A stretch of 30,652 nt of DNA from a virus. The notes beneath the pieces are model-generated. The model saw nothing but the letters and a program-made list of their open reading frames with translations. It was not told the DNA's origin and did no database searches. Within the stretch, counting starts at the first letter, position 1, and each line of letters opens with the position of its first letter. Location of the stretch: positions 1-30,652 of IMG/VR virus record IMGVR_UViG_3300028025_000233. One strand, 5' to 3'. Shown here piece after piece: positions 17,209-25,730 of the stretch. Position numbers and translations under genes: made by a program.

Positions 17209-19047
17209 TTATTGACCACACTTGCTTGGGAATGTGCGCGCAGTGCCGGGCCAAATAATGCGAATCCAGCCTTGGCCGCCAGTACCAGCGCTTCCACCAG
17301 TTCCAGCATCCTCTCCTCCGCCACCACCACCGCCCCAGCCGCCATCACCGTTAAGCGCTGGTCTTATTACTGAGTAGCCAACTACAAGGCTAACTCCAGA
17401 GCCTGAAGTAAAATAAAAACCTCCGCCAGTTGCGCGTCCGGAAGTGTTATCTGTTCCACCAACACCATTTTTACCCGGGTATGGGCCTGTGCCACCGCCT
17501 CCAGTTGCTTGACCACTACTCCAATACCCACCACCACCACCACCACCTGTAGAAGACGAACCACTACCGCCAGAGCCATTTGCGCCATCGCCGCCATTGC
17601 CAAATAATCCAGCCGCACCGCCACCGCCGCCAGCGTTTGCAGAAGTGTATGGGCCGCCACTACCGCCGTTATTTCCGCCAATAGAACCACCAACAGTCGA
17701 GCCCGTACCACCAGCGCCGCCAAACGGAGCACTTGTTATACCGCCGCCACCAGCCCAGACAGATGCGTTAGCAGTCGACGTTCCATTAAACCAAGTATTG
17801 CCACCAGCAGTTGGAGATCCTTGCGTACCAACACCACCAGCACCAACTGTAAGATTGATAGTAGCGCCGGGGGTCACTGTTAGATTGTTATACCAACGCA
17901 TTCCACCGCCGCCGCCGCCGCCCGCAGTACTGTCTGATCGTGTTCCACCACCACCACCACCCATACAACAGACGGAAACAGAAGTTACACCTGCTGGAAC
18001 AGTCCAAGTCCCCGCACCTGTGGTTGTAATAAGAGCTTCATTTGTAATTTGAGGCAATCCTGTTGGGTATGCGCCACCTTCAGTAATGATGCGCACTGCG
18101 CCGGGGCCAATGACGCTCAATGTGCCTCCACCAGCGCCACCAAAATATGCACCGTAAGTAAGCCCTGTGCCGCCGCCGGATCCTGACGTTCCATTACCAG
18201 CGTTAGAAGTTCCTCCAATACCGTCACCTCCAGCTCCGCCAGTACCGCTACTACCAGCACCAAAAGGCCCAGTACCGGCACCGCCACCTCTGGTGCCCCA
18301 ACCACCATTAAAGCCGGGGCCGCCGCCACCACCGCCGCCGCCGCCGTTTCCATTTGAGCCAGCGTAACCATTAGAGGGGTCTATGCCTGTATTAGCCGCA
18401 TCACCGCCAGCGCCGCCATTACCAGAGTATCCACCCGCGCCACCACCGCCACCTATACCATAATTACCACCACCAATATCAAAAGAAGTACCACCAGCAC
18501 CGCCAGAACCGCCTGTTCCTGCAATTACAGTCCCTGCTGTGCCGTCTTTGAATGCTGAATAAGCGCCAATCAAAGTTGTTGCACCACGTTTAATAGAAGA
18601 TATGCCGCCACCCGCACTAGCGGCAACCATATTTGCAACAGTAACAGTCAGCGTTTCACCCGGTGTTACCGCAAAAGTTCCATAAGCAAGTGCACCTCCA
18701 GATGCTCTGTACTGGGGGGATTGATAGTTACCGCCAGCACCAATACAAACTGCACTTAATGACGTAATGCCAGCAGGCACGACATACGTACCTGTAAATT
18801 GACTTAAATCTTCAGCTTGATCCGAAGCACTTGTACCAATCCAATACATACCAGATGATGTGGCAGTAGATTTTCCGTAAAAGTTGGTAGGCATCACAAT
18901 AGCGCCAGATGCAACGCCCGCTAATGACCGAACATTTGTGTCGTTCAAAGATACCTGCGCTGTAGCCGATTGCCCCAACTCAATGTTAATTGACTGTCCT
19001 GATGTTGCTCCACCAAGGCTGATGGGGCCAGAAGCATTAAGTGCCAT
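17209..19047 (-). CDS. Glycine-rich tail tip adhesin with duplicated module
   Basis: A 612-residue protein. Residues 1-60 form an N-terminal attachment domain (ISLGGATSGQSINIELGQSA, SLAGVASGAIVMPTNFYGKS) found on many phage fibre proteins. Then two related modules follow: residues about 84-325 and 340-605. Each opens with a Y/W-x-VPAG(I/V)TS(L/V)S strand and a VTPG-x-x-(L/I) strand, runs into long Gly-rich stretches (up to ten Gly in a row), and ends in (A/W)(V/I)RII. Such sequence fits stacked polyglycine-II helices as in T-even gp38-type adhesins, where loop tips bind receptors. The receptor cannot be read. The start has TAAGGATTA upstream. Confidence 0.75.
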   Translation of the reverse strand: MALNASGPISLGGATSGQSINIELGQSATAQVSLNDTNVRSLAGVASGAIVMPTNFYGKSTATSSGMYWIGTSASDQAEDLSQFTGTYVVPAGITSLSAVCIGAGGNYQSPQYRASGGALAYGTFAVTPGETLTVTVANMVAASAGGGISSIKRGATTLIGAYSAFKDGTAGTVIAGTGGSGGAGGTSFDIGGGNYGIGGGGGAGGYSGNGGAGGDAANTGIDPSNGYAGSNGNGGGGGGGGGPGFNGGWGTRGGGAGTGPFGAGSSGTGGAGGDGIGGTSNAGNGTSGSGGGTGLTYGAYFGGAGGGTLSVIGPGAVRIITEGGAYPTGLPQITNEALITTTGAGTWTVPAGVTSVSVCCMGGGGGGTRSDSTAGGGGGGGMRWYNNLTVTPGATINLTVGAGGVGTQGSPTAGGNTWFNGTSTANASVWAGGGGITSAPFGGAGGTGSTVGGSIGGNNGGSGGPYTSANAGGGGGAAGLFGNGGDGANGSGGSGSSSTGGGGGGGYWSSGQATGGGGTGPYPGKNGVGGTDNTSGRATGGGFYFTSGSGVSLVVGYSVIRPALNGDGGWGGGGGGGEDAGTGGSAGTGGQGWIRIIWPGTARTFPSKCGQ

Positions 19048-19056
19048 GTGTAATCC

Positions 19057-20016
19057 TTATGGTGTACCGTAAGCTGTAACGTTTGCAATAGTAGTTAAAT
19101 TACCACTGCTATCCATGCTGGCAATTGTAGTAGCGCCGTATTTAAATACCAACTTACCGCCAGACTCTTCAATACTAAAGTTTGTTGTGGCCAGTTTTGC
19201 AACCGTACCGTTTGCGTTTCCTGTACCACCATTAGCCGTAGCCAAAGTTCCGCTTAAAGTTACCGCGCCTGTTGTGCCGGTAGATGGAGTCAGCCCTGTT
19301 GATCCCGCACTAAACGATGAAACACCAGCAGCAATAGCACCAATTTGGGCTTGCACAAATGCTGTTGTGGCAAGCTGGGTTGTGTTTGTTCCAGTAGACG
19401 CTGTAGGAGCAAGAGGCGTTCCAGTAAAGGTTGGACTTGCAGAAAGAACCGTATTACCTGTACCAGTAGAGGTTGTGACGCCTGTACCACCATTAGCAAC
19501 TGCCAAGGTTCCTGCAACTGAAACCGCGCCTGACGTTGCTGTGGCGGGAGTTAAACCGGTAGAGCCAAAACTAATTGTTGATACGCCATCTGTTACGCTG
19601 GATGCCACCTTAACGTAGTCAGTACCGTTGTAATAGACCGTGCACTTTTCGGCTACTGCTACAGATATTCCAGTTTGACCAGCCGCTTTAAATGTTACTG
19701 TACCGCCCGTGGCCGCGTTATCAACAATGTAGGTTTTGCTTGTGCTGGGAGCGGTAACAATTTTGGTTGTGGTTAGCGTACCCGTAATTTTGATGACGGC
19801 GTATTGCGCTGTAGTTGAGCCAATGTTGGTTCCAACCGCATCACCGACAGTATTTGCCAGCGTAACTGCCCCGTCGCCGTTTAGTGTTAATGTACCCGCA
19901 ACAGAAATATCTAAATAATTAGTAATGCCGTAGTTAACAACATCGCCCCATGTGCCGTCAAGCTCGCCTTCAACCGGCAGTGACAAGCTAAGTAGTGTGG
20001 TAGCCCCAGTAGTCAT
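19057..20016 (-). CDS. Tail fibre protein with ANGGTG repeats
   Basis: A 319-residue fibre protein. The N-terminus (residues 10-40, SLPVEGELDGTWGDVVNYGI) is a common phage fibre start. Residues 60-145 form a beta-rich domain (TYIVDN, TVYYNGTDYVKVAS). Two copies of a repeat, STGLTP...GAV...GTLA-ANGGTG, sit at 147-179 and 235-266, separated by an ATTAFVQAQIG segment typical of trimeric fibres. The C-terminus (SGGKLVFKYGATTIASMDSS) is a beta-strand cap without a chaperone domain. It lies between the S74 fibre and the glycine-rich adhesin, so the three probably form one host-recognition set. Its stop codon forms part of the next ribosome site (TAAGGA). Confidence 0.75.
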   Translation of the reverse strand: MTTGATTLLSLSLPVEGELDGTWGDVVNYGITNYLDISVAGTLTLNGDGAVTLANTVGDAVGTNIGSTTAQYAVIKITGTLTTTKIVTAPSTSKTYIVDNAATGGTVTFKAAGQTGISVAVAEKCTVYYNGTDYVKVASSVTDGVSTISFGSTGLTPATATSGAVSVAGTLAVANGGTGVTTSTGTGNTVLSASPTFTGTPLAPTASTGTNTTQLATTAFVQAQIGAIAAGVSSFSAGSTGLTPSTGTTGAVTLSGTLATANGGTGNANGTVAKLATTNFSIEESGGKLVFKYGATTIASMDSSGNLTTIANVTAYGTP

Positions 20017-20018
20017 GA

Positions 20019-22268
20019 TTATCCTTTCGCCTCAAGTAAGGCAACTTTTGCTTCAAGTTCTTTAATCGCGGCAAGCAATAATGGAACTAAACGTTCATAT
20101 CTAACCGTCAAATACTGATCGTCTATTGGCGCTGGGGCCACCGTTTCAGGCATGATAGCCTGAACTTGTTGCGCTGAAATACCAACTTCACGTACAGGTT
20201 TGTACCCTAAAGCCTGCGCTGTGTCATTAGCTTCGTAGTAAAAAGTATCGAGTGTCTTAACTTTGGCCAGTGCGTTTTCAATGACGCCCAAACGTGTTTT
20301 AAGTCTGTCGTCTGAGTAGTACGCAGTTACGTTATTGGTTGCGCGAATTTCACCAGCAGTGCCCGATCCTGCTGTACCCACGCCAATTGAATTGAATTGC
20401 GAGTTTTGAGAGGTGCTTGTAAATGTAGCCGCTGATCCAGATGCGTTTCCGGTTAAAGACGCTGTAATCGTACCGGCAGTAAAGTTACCTGAACCATCAC
20501 GGGCAACAATTGCCGAGGCAGTATTTGCGCTTGTTGCGTTTGAGGTAACAGTAAATGTTGAGCTGCCCGCTTGATTGGCTGTAAACGTAGCGGAACCAGA
20601 CAGGCCTGTACCAGACACAGCCATTGTAAGAGTGCCGTTATTTGCCGCCGCAGGAGCCGCAACCCATGAAGGCGCTGATGTGCCATTAGACTGAAGCAAA
20701 TACGTAGACGTACCAGCCGCCAAGAATGCTGTTGCACCGGAACCTGTGTTGTAAGGAATCTGTCCAGCACCTCCGCCTGCAAGGTTAGTAGCAGTAGTTG
20801 CACTTGTTGCACTTGTTGCAGATGTGGCCGTAGCAATTGTGGTTGTATACGCAAACGCAGAGCCATTCCAAGACAGCACACTTCCAGTAACAGTAGGAGC
20901 TGTAGCAAATGCGGTTGTACCGGAACCAGACTGATAAACAACTTGATTAGCCGCACCACTAGCAATGTTGGTGGCTGTAGTCGCGCTTGTAGCCGCACCG
21001 CTTAGAGTCGCTGTGATTGTTCCAGCAGAGAAATCGCCAGAAGCGTCACGGGCTACAACCTTAGAGGCTGTGTTTGCAGATGTGGCATCAACGGTTGCTG
21101 TTACAGCAGCAGAGCCGTTAAAACTTGTGCCGGTCAGGTATGTACCCAACGTCAGCGCATTTGCCACAGACCCAGCTTGGCCGGAGATGGCTCCTGTTAC
21201 CGCAGAGCCATTGATTGCTATGCTTGTGTTTGTTACAGAAGTTAATTGGCCTTGGGCATTTACTGCAAACACAGGAACCGCAGAAGCCGAACCGTATGTG
21301 GCGGCTGTTACCGTAGTGTTGGCGATATTAAATGTGTAGGCGGGGGACTCGTTAAGTCCAGTACCAGCCGTGTAGGTAATCGGCGCGGCAAACTGTTGAA
21401 AAACAAGCGCTGTTGTACCAACTACGATAGGAGGTGGAGTCTGTTGCACCCAAGCAGTATTAGCGTTGGCCGTACCGCCCGTAACCAAGAAAAAGTCACC
21501 CTCGTCAATTTGGTCAACTCCAGAACCTGCTGTGTCAAAGTCTGTAGCGCGAGTTAGGATGTAAGGCGTTCCAGCAGAGCCAACTTGCGTCACAGTGTAT
21601 ACACCGTTATTTGCGCCAGCGGCTTCGTTTTTAACTAAGACGCGATTATTGACAACAGTCAGCGTTGAGTCCACAGACAAAGCGCCATTAGCGTTTGCTG
21701 TCAGTGTTGCGCCCACCCCAGATGTTCCATTGTTGTAGGTGTTTGCTGGCAGAGCTGCGGTCGTTGCCAATTCCACCGCTTCATGAAAGTGAATACCAGA
21801 GGCAATAGCATCAGCGTACTGCTTATTAACAATGTCTGTATTGCTAGTTGGAAGGGTAGAAATTGTGCCGGATGTAAGGTTTGCGGTTGTAAGATTGGCA
21901 GTCGTAGCGTTAATTGTGTTGAACTCGTATTGAACTAACACATTACCTGCACTGTCCAGCCACACTCCCCGACTAGATGGATAGGTAACAAATACATCTT
22001 TACTGCCCGCGCCAAATGTAACTAACGAGCCACTATTGCTTGATGACAATACGGTTGTACGTGACAAAGTTGTGCCAGAGGCTGTGTATGTACCAATACC
22101 AACTTCCCAATCTCCGGAGCCGGAATCTACAATTGCGTAATAAGTTGAATTGCCGTCACCAACTGCGGAGAATGCTTGAAACCCCGTAACAGCGCCAGCA
22201 AGCGTCAGTGTGCCCGTGCCAGCCGTTGTAGACGTTTCTTTAACCCGATCTTTTAATACTAAAGCCAT
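20019..22268 (-). CDS. Tail fibre/spike with C-terminal S74 intramolecular chaperone
   Basis: A 749-residue protein. Residues 1-105 form an N-terminal domain seen on many phage fibres (KDRVKETSTTAGTGTLTLAG, WEVGIGTYTASGTTLSRTTV). Residues about 145-290 hold a NGVYTVTQ...ILTRATDFDTAG module. The shaft, about 300-640, is Ala/Thr/Ser-rich with ATSATSATT runs. The last 98 residues (652-749) are an S74 autoproteolytic chaperone: SDDRLK supplies the expected Ser-Asp pair, followed by GYKPVREVGISAQQVQ and YLTVRYERLVPLLLAAIKEL. This domain drives trimer folding and then cuts itself off before the Ser. It is a receptor-binding virion part. Start with TAAGGATTA upstream. Confidence 0.88.
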   Translation of the reverse strand: MALVLKDRVKETSTTAGTGTLTLAGAVTGFQAFSAVGDGNSTYYAIVDSGSGDWEVGIGTYTASGTTLSRTTVLSSSNSGSLVTFGAGSKDVFVTYPSSRGVWLDSAGNVLVQYEFNTINATTANLTTANLTSGTISTLPTSNTDIVNKQYADAIASGIHFHEAVELATTAALPANTYNNGTSGVGATLTANANGALSVDSTLTVVNNRVLVKNEAAGANNGVYTVTQVGSAGTPYILTRATDFDTAGSGVDQIDEGDFFLVTGGTANANTAWVQQTPPPIVVGTTALVFQQFAAPITYTAGTGLNESPAYTFNIANTTVTAATYGSASAVPVFAVNAQGQLTSVTNTSIAINGSAVTGAISGQAGSVANALTLGTYLTGTSFNGSAAVTATVDATSANTASKVVARDASGDFSAGTITATLSGAATSATTATNIASGAANQVVYQSGSGTTAFATAPTVTGSVLSWNGSAFAYTTTIATATSATSATSATTATNLAGGGAGQIPYNTGSGATAFLAAGTSTYLLQSNGTSAPSWVAAPAAANNGTLTMAVSGTGLSGSATFTANQAGSSTFTVTSNATSANTASAIVARDGSGNFTAGTITASLTGNASGSAATFTSTSQNSQFNSIGVGTAGSGTAGEIRATNNVTAYYSDDRLKTRLGVIENALAKVKTLDTFYYEANDTAQALGYKPVREVGISAQQVQAIMPETVAPAPIDDQYLTVRYERLVPLLLAAIKELEAKVALLEAKG

Positions 22269-22277
22269 TTTTAATCC

Positions 22278-22997
22278 TTACGACGGTATGTCGTTCCAAC
22301 CGGGGGTTTGAGAGTTAGCAATTGAAACCCAACCTGAGCCTTGCGTATTGTCTATATTTTGCCAGTTTGGAGTCTGGCTGTCATCTATTACAACCCAGAC
22401 AAGCACGTCCCCAACATACACATAAAGTTGAATACCCGTCACAGTTGCGTTAACAGTTTTAATTACAGAGACCGAAGCAATTGCGCTAACAGCTTCTTCT
22501 ATAGATGTGTTAAAAGAAACGCTGGTAGTTTGAGTTGCCGTTGCATTTGCAGCTTCTGCAATTGATACCGATATTAGTAGGCCAGCAACAGAAGAGTCAG
22601 CAGCTAAAGCAGATTCAGCAATAGCTGCTACTAACGTAGAAACAGCGGATTGAGAATCCGTTGCTGTAGCGTATTCCGCTTGGGTGGCCACCATTGTTGC
22701 AGTTGCAGTTTGGGCGCTAGAGCCAGTCGCCGTTTCTTGCTGCGAAGCTAACAACGTAGACGCCGCAAAGTTTTGTGTTGCTGTTGCAGTAGCCGCTGCC
22801 GCTGCTATTGCGGTAAGAATGTTGTTTGCACTAACAAATGAAGCCGTGCCCGTAGCAGTTTCAGATACTGTCCCGCCAAAGAAGCTCTCCGCTGAGATTG
22901 AAGAATTTGCTACAGCAGACTCACTTACCGATGAAACGAGTGTAGCCCCGCCTAAAGCGGCGAAAGGTGCTTGGGCAAAAGTAACATCTCCAAACAC
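22278..22997 (-). CDS. Ala/Ser/Thr-rich tail protein with W-x-x-I repeats
   Basis: A 239-residue protein starting at GTG (22997), with TAGGTAG 7 bases upstream. The N-terminal MFGDVTFAQAPFAALG is a common phage tail start. Residues about 20-175 are strikingly Ala/Ser/Thr/Val-rich with a recurring E-(S/T)-A pattern and no Cys or Pro beyond the first dozen residues, likely a repetitive beta or fibrous stalk. The C-terminus (about 203-239) has consecutive W-x-x-I-(D/A)-(D/N)-(S/T)-Q units (WVVIDDSQTP, WQNIDNTQGS, WVSIANSQTP). A stalk with a Trp-repeat tip suggests a host-contact protein. Function is inferred. Confidence 0.7.
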   Translation of the reverse strand: MFGDVTFAQAPFAALGGATLVSSVSESAVANSSISAESFFGGTVSETATGTASFVSANNILTAIAAAAATATATQNFAASTLLASQQETATGSSAQTATATMVATQAEYATATDSQSAVSTLVAAIAESALAADSSVAGLLISVSIAEAANATATQTTSVSFNTSIEEAVSAIASVSVIKTVNATVTGIQLYVYVGDVLVWVVIDDSQTPNWQNIDNTQGSGWVSIANSQTPGWNDIPS

Positions 22998-23008
22998 CGC
23001 GCTACCTA

Positions 23009-23587
23009 TTAGGCTGCGTCGAGGGAGAACGAATATGTAACATTCAAAGTGTCGCCGTTATCAACGGTTTTATCGCCACCGGTAAAGTCACCAGCAGAGA
23101 ACAACACACCTGAAGTACCCGAAGCTACTGAACACAGCAATGCGCCAGCGACTACTGTGCCGTTAACCAACATTGCAAAAGACGAGGGGGAAGCAGAGTT
23201 GTCAATTACAGAAGGATCCGCAGTTGTGGCAGTACCAAACGTCACGGCCTTGCGATTACCTGTGTATGCTGTACCGGCTGTCAATTCTGTCCAACCTGCA
23301 TGGGTAGCCAAAGTGTTGCCAGCAGCGTATGTTGTACCGGAGCCGGGGCCTTCAACTAAACCTAAGTACCAAGCCGCTGTATAGCCAGAACCTTTAAAGT
23401 ACTTGGAGTTCATGTCTTGCAGACCTTCATTCACAACCAAATTGTGGAATGTGTCAGACCATTTTTCAACGCCATCAGAGCCTACGCAAGTAACGGTGAA
23501 TACACCACCAGCAGATGCGCCATCGCCACTTTTTGGGTTTGCAACCAAGCCCGCTGTTACTGTGTCTTTTGCTGAACTGAATTCCAT
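23009..23587 (-). CDS. Putative virion/tail protein, beta-rich
   Basis: A 192-residue protein of unassigned function. Beta-rich composition with segments I know from phage tail regions (HNLVVNEGLQDMNSKYF at about 48-64; WYLGLVEGPGSGTTYAAGNT at about 73-92; a C-terminal SAGDFTGGDKTVDNGDTLNV). It resembles its upstream neighbour in layout: each describes a sample-like beta domain ending in a DKTV-(S/D)-N-(D)-(T) motif, so the two may be distant relatives. The ATG follows TAAGGA that contains the upstream stop codon. Probably an exposed tail or fibre-base component. Confidence 0.68.
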   Translation of the reverse strand: MEFSSAKDTVTAGLVANPKSGDGASAGGVFTVTCVGSDGVEKWSDTFHNLVVNEGLQDMNSKYFKGSGYTAAWYLGLVEGPGSGTTYAAGNTLATHAGWTELTAGTAYTGNRKAVTFGTATTADPSVIDNSASPSSFAMLVNGTVVAGALLCSVASGTSGVLFSAGDFTGGDKTVDNGDTLNVTYSFSLDAA

Positions 23588-23596
23588 GATAAGTCC

Positions 23597-24049
23597 TTAA
23601 GAAATGCGCACGATAGCGCTGTTTGCATCGGGCGTTGGGAAGATGATTTGGAAAGTGTCATTGCTGACGGTTTTGTCTGAGCCAAAGTCCAAGACCGCAA
23701 CAGATTTATTGCCTTGTGTCACGTTATAAATTAACGCAGCGCGGGCTGTAAATGTTGCATTTGTCCAGCTTGTATTACTAAACGAAATATACGCAGTTGG
23801 CACTGCGCTTTGGTTAGCGCCAGATGTAGGGGACACAGAAATAACCAGCGTATTACCACCAGCCGTGTAGCCCGTACCACTGCTTGAAACTTCATTTGTA
23901 GTTGTGTAGACAGTAGTGTCTGCATTAATGTCAGCGTTACCTGTATACAAAGCAATCTTGAATGTATTTGGTGACGTAGGGCCAAAGTTGTGAACCGCTT
24001 GAAGCAGTTCTACTTTGAAGCTTGTGGTTGCAGTTTGAAGAATGCTCAT
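23597..24049 (-). CDS. Putative tail-region structural protein
   Basis: A 150-residue beta-rich protein. N-terminus SFKVELLQAVHNFGPTSPNT then FKIALYTGNAD (about 10-40) and TGYTAGGNTLVIS (about 58-70) form a pattern frequent in short phage structural genes, together with AYISFSNTSW...ARAALIYN. The DKTVSNDTFQIIFPTPD segment near the C-terminus parallels DKTVDNGDTLNV in the next gene. The ATG overlaps the adaptor gene stop by 4 bases. No enzymatic motif. Placement between adaptor and fibres suggests a neck or fibre-attachment role (inference). Confidence 0.7.
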   Translation of the reverse strand: MSILQTATTSFKVELLQAVHNFGPTSPNTFKIALYTGNADINADTTVYTTTNEVSSSGTGYTAGGNTLVISVSPTSGANQSAVPTAYISFSNTSWTNATFTARAALIYNVTQGNKSVAVLDFGSDKTVSNDTFQIIFPTPDANSAIVRIS

Positions 24050-24885
24050 GATACTTGTACCCTAACTTGTCCATCTCTGTACGCATCCATGCGCTGCTTA
24101 CCATCACCCAAGTTCTTAAGCAAAGCAATTGCTTGTACATAACGTTGCTGGGCAACTGTAATCATATCTTGTTCACCCTTCATATACATCAGAGCTTCAC
24201 AGATAGTGCCATACAAAAGCGTAGAGTCAAAGTTATCACCAAGCCATGTAGTACCAGCAGTAACAATGGACTCAGGGTAGTAGTAATAATGCAGCTCGGC
24301 TTTGTAAGCTAAGTTTGGTGTGGGGCCAACAATGAATGACAATTCATTTACATCATTAGACTGAGGGCCAAAAATAGCGTAGTGTTTTGGCTCTGAACGC
24401 CCTGCTGTGTTTGGATATGCTTCACGAATGAAATTCACATCTTTATTCAACAAGAACAAGTAATCGCCTTGGAAAATTACCGCGCCGGATACAGCCCCGC
24501 TATTGGCCTGCGTCAAAGTCACAGTTGTTCCGGATACTGCGCGAACATAAGTGCCTGCTGGAATGTTTGTACCGCTCACAGCCTGACCCGCAGCAATGCC
24601 TGTAGCGCTTGCTACTACGATAGTAAATTGAGTGGATGTTCCAGTGGCTGTCGTGCTAATGTATGGGTACACCGCTAGACTGTATGTAGATAAAAAGTCT
24701 GATGGGCAAGCCAAATACTTATTACCCACAGTTAAATCGCCTGTCACATTCTTTCGCAAGTTAGCAATCTGCACCGTGTTGTAGATGCGCTGCTCCGCCT
24801 GACGAATGAACACATTCATGTTGTCAGTTGGAAAAGAGTTCTCGCAGTAATCACCTACCTGCGTGACAAGCTCGGTGTAGTTCAT
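24046..24885 (-). CDS. Head-tail adaptor protein (SU10/P22 gp4-like) with inserted beta module
   Basis: A 279-residue protein. Residues 1-72 (VGDYCENSFPTDNMNVFIRQ, AEQRIYNTVQIANLRKNVTG, KYLACPSDFLSTYSL) and 140-160 (YLFLLNKDVNFIREAYP) with the C-terminal helices (ICEALMYMKGEQDMITVAQQ, then RYVQAIALLKNLGD) match phage adaptor proteins that dock under the portal. Residues about 76-139 look like an extra beta-sandwich module (TATGTSTQFTIV, GIAAGQAVSGTNIPAGTYV) spliced into a loop of the family. The protein would join portal and tail in the neck. Overlaps both neighbours by 4 bases (ATGA). Confidence 0.8.
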   Translation of the reverse strand: MNYTELVTQVGDYCENSFPTDNMNVFIRQAEQRIYNTVQIANLRKNVTGDLTVGNKYLACPSDFLSTYSLAVYPYISTTATGTSTQFTIVVASATGIAAGQAVSGTNIPAGTYVRAVSGTTVTLTQANSGAVSGAVIFQGDYLFLLNKDVNFIREAYPNTAGRSEPKHYAIFGPQSNDVNELSFIVGPTPNLAYKAELHYYYYPESIVTAGTTWLGDNFDSTLLYGTICEALMYMKGEQDMITVAQQRYVQAIALLKNLGDGKQRMDAYRDGQVRVQVS

Positions 24886-25145
24886 GCCATCGGGCCTCGT
24901 GCCATCAAGCCTTTGGTAGCCGCGCCTGTACCGCGCACTTTGATACCAGAAGTTTTAGCTGCTGGTTGGGGGCGACGAGAGATGTTACCTACAGACATAT
25001 TGACTGTATTGGCATCACTATGGTCAGGGCCAGAACCGGGGTTAGTAGAAGCTTTAACTTCTTTGCCAGTCATGGTGTGGGGTTTGGCATAGACTTTGGC
25101 ATCGCCAACTTCTTTACCCATCAGTTTTTTGCTGTATGTAGCCAT
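24882..25145 (-). CDS. Small phage protein with RGTGAATKG C-terminus
   Basis: An 87-residue basic protein. The N-terminal half is Lys/Gly-rich (KKLMGKEVGDAKVYAKPH) and the C-terminus TSGIKVRGTGAATKGLMARG is a pattern I know from head/neck regions of many phages, with no assigned function. No transmembrane segment or cysteine. It overlaps the adaptor start by 4 bases and follows other mini-proteins, so it may be a small virion component binding the neck or DNA. That role is a guess. Confidence 0.72.
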   Translation of the reverse strand: MATYSKKLMGKEVGDAKVYAKPHTMTGKEVKASTNPGSGPDHSDANTVNMSVGNISRRPQPAAKTSGIKVRGTGAATKGLMARGPMA

Positions 25146-25147
25146 GA

Positions 25148-25336
25148 TTAACCTCGTTTCTGATTGGCAATCTTCGCCAAGTTACGACCCATAGTCTTCA
25201 TATCGGCATTGGTTTTACCTTTACCTTTACCTTTTCCGCCGTGCATCATGCTAGCGGTAGGGCCGCTATCACCATAGTTTTTGCCCTCGGTCTTGCCTTT
25301 TTTAGCAATGCCGTCGGCTGATCGTGTGTATGCCAT
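25148..25336 (-). CDS. Basic mini-protein with DGIA-KKGKT motif
   Basis: A 62-residue, strongly basic protein. SADGIAKKGKTEGKNYG (residues 6-22) carries the DGIA-x-(K/R)GKT-x-G motif found again in the genes at 27171 and 27447. A GG pair with a Lys/Gly run follows (MHGGKGKGKGK, 31-41). The C-terminus is Arg/Lys-rich. The composition suits nucleic-acid or scaffold contact, but function is unknown. Confidence 0.7.
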   Translation of the reverse strand: MAYTRSADGIAKKGKTEGKNYGDSGPTASMMHGGKGKGKGKTNADMKTMGRNLAKIANQKRG

Positions 25337-25337
25337 T

Positions 25338-25730
25338 TTAAGCTCCTATTTGTATCGTTACTGTACCAACTTGTGCGGCTAATGCCAAGTAGTTTGGCGT
25401 TAAAGCTGCATCAAAAAATCTAGACCCGCCAACCGGGTTCCAGCCCCATTGAATATCTCGTGAACCACCTGACAAATTACCGTTAGCGTTTACGCCAGAA
25501 GTTACATACGTTGTGTCCTTGCGGGGATTTCGCAGGGCCTGTGGATCATCTACTGGAAACGTACCTAACATCAACTGTGGCTGATCGGGATCCCAGCACT
25601 CAGGGCAAACTAACAGCTCATACTTACGCTGTTTAATGATTTCAGTCCTAAGTGCTTTTAACTTGAACTGCTGCCCACAGCGATCACATTCAGCAATCGC
25701 TATCTTGCCGGATGCAAATCTATTTCCCAT
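25338..25730 (-). CDS. Zinc-ribbon virion-region protein
   Basis: A 130-residue protein with two CxxC pairs, Cys15-x2-Cys18 (CDRCG) and Cys42-x2-Cys45 (CPECW), spaced like a zinc ribbon. The middle (GTFPVDDPQALRNPRKDTTY, about 56-75) is a pattern seen in phage neck-region genes. The C-terminal half is beta-like (IQWGWNPVGGSRFFDAALTP, VGTVTIQIG). The start overlaps the stop of the upstream connector-like gene by one base. Possibly a small neck or head-completion protein stabilised by zinc. Function not established. Confidence 0.72.
   Translation of the reverse strand: MGNRFASGKIAIAECDRCGQQFKLKALRTEIIKQRKYELLVCPECWDPDQPQLMLGTFPVDDPQALRNPRKDTTYVTSGVNANGNLSGGSRDIQWGWNPVGGSRFFDAALTPNYLALAAQVGTVTIQIGA

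Noticed and set aside
17597-18052. 151-codon Pro-rich plus-strand frame
   Set aside because: Complement of Gly-rich codons (GGN read as NCC), a composition shadow of the adhesin gene.
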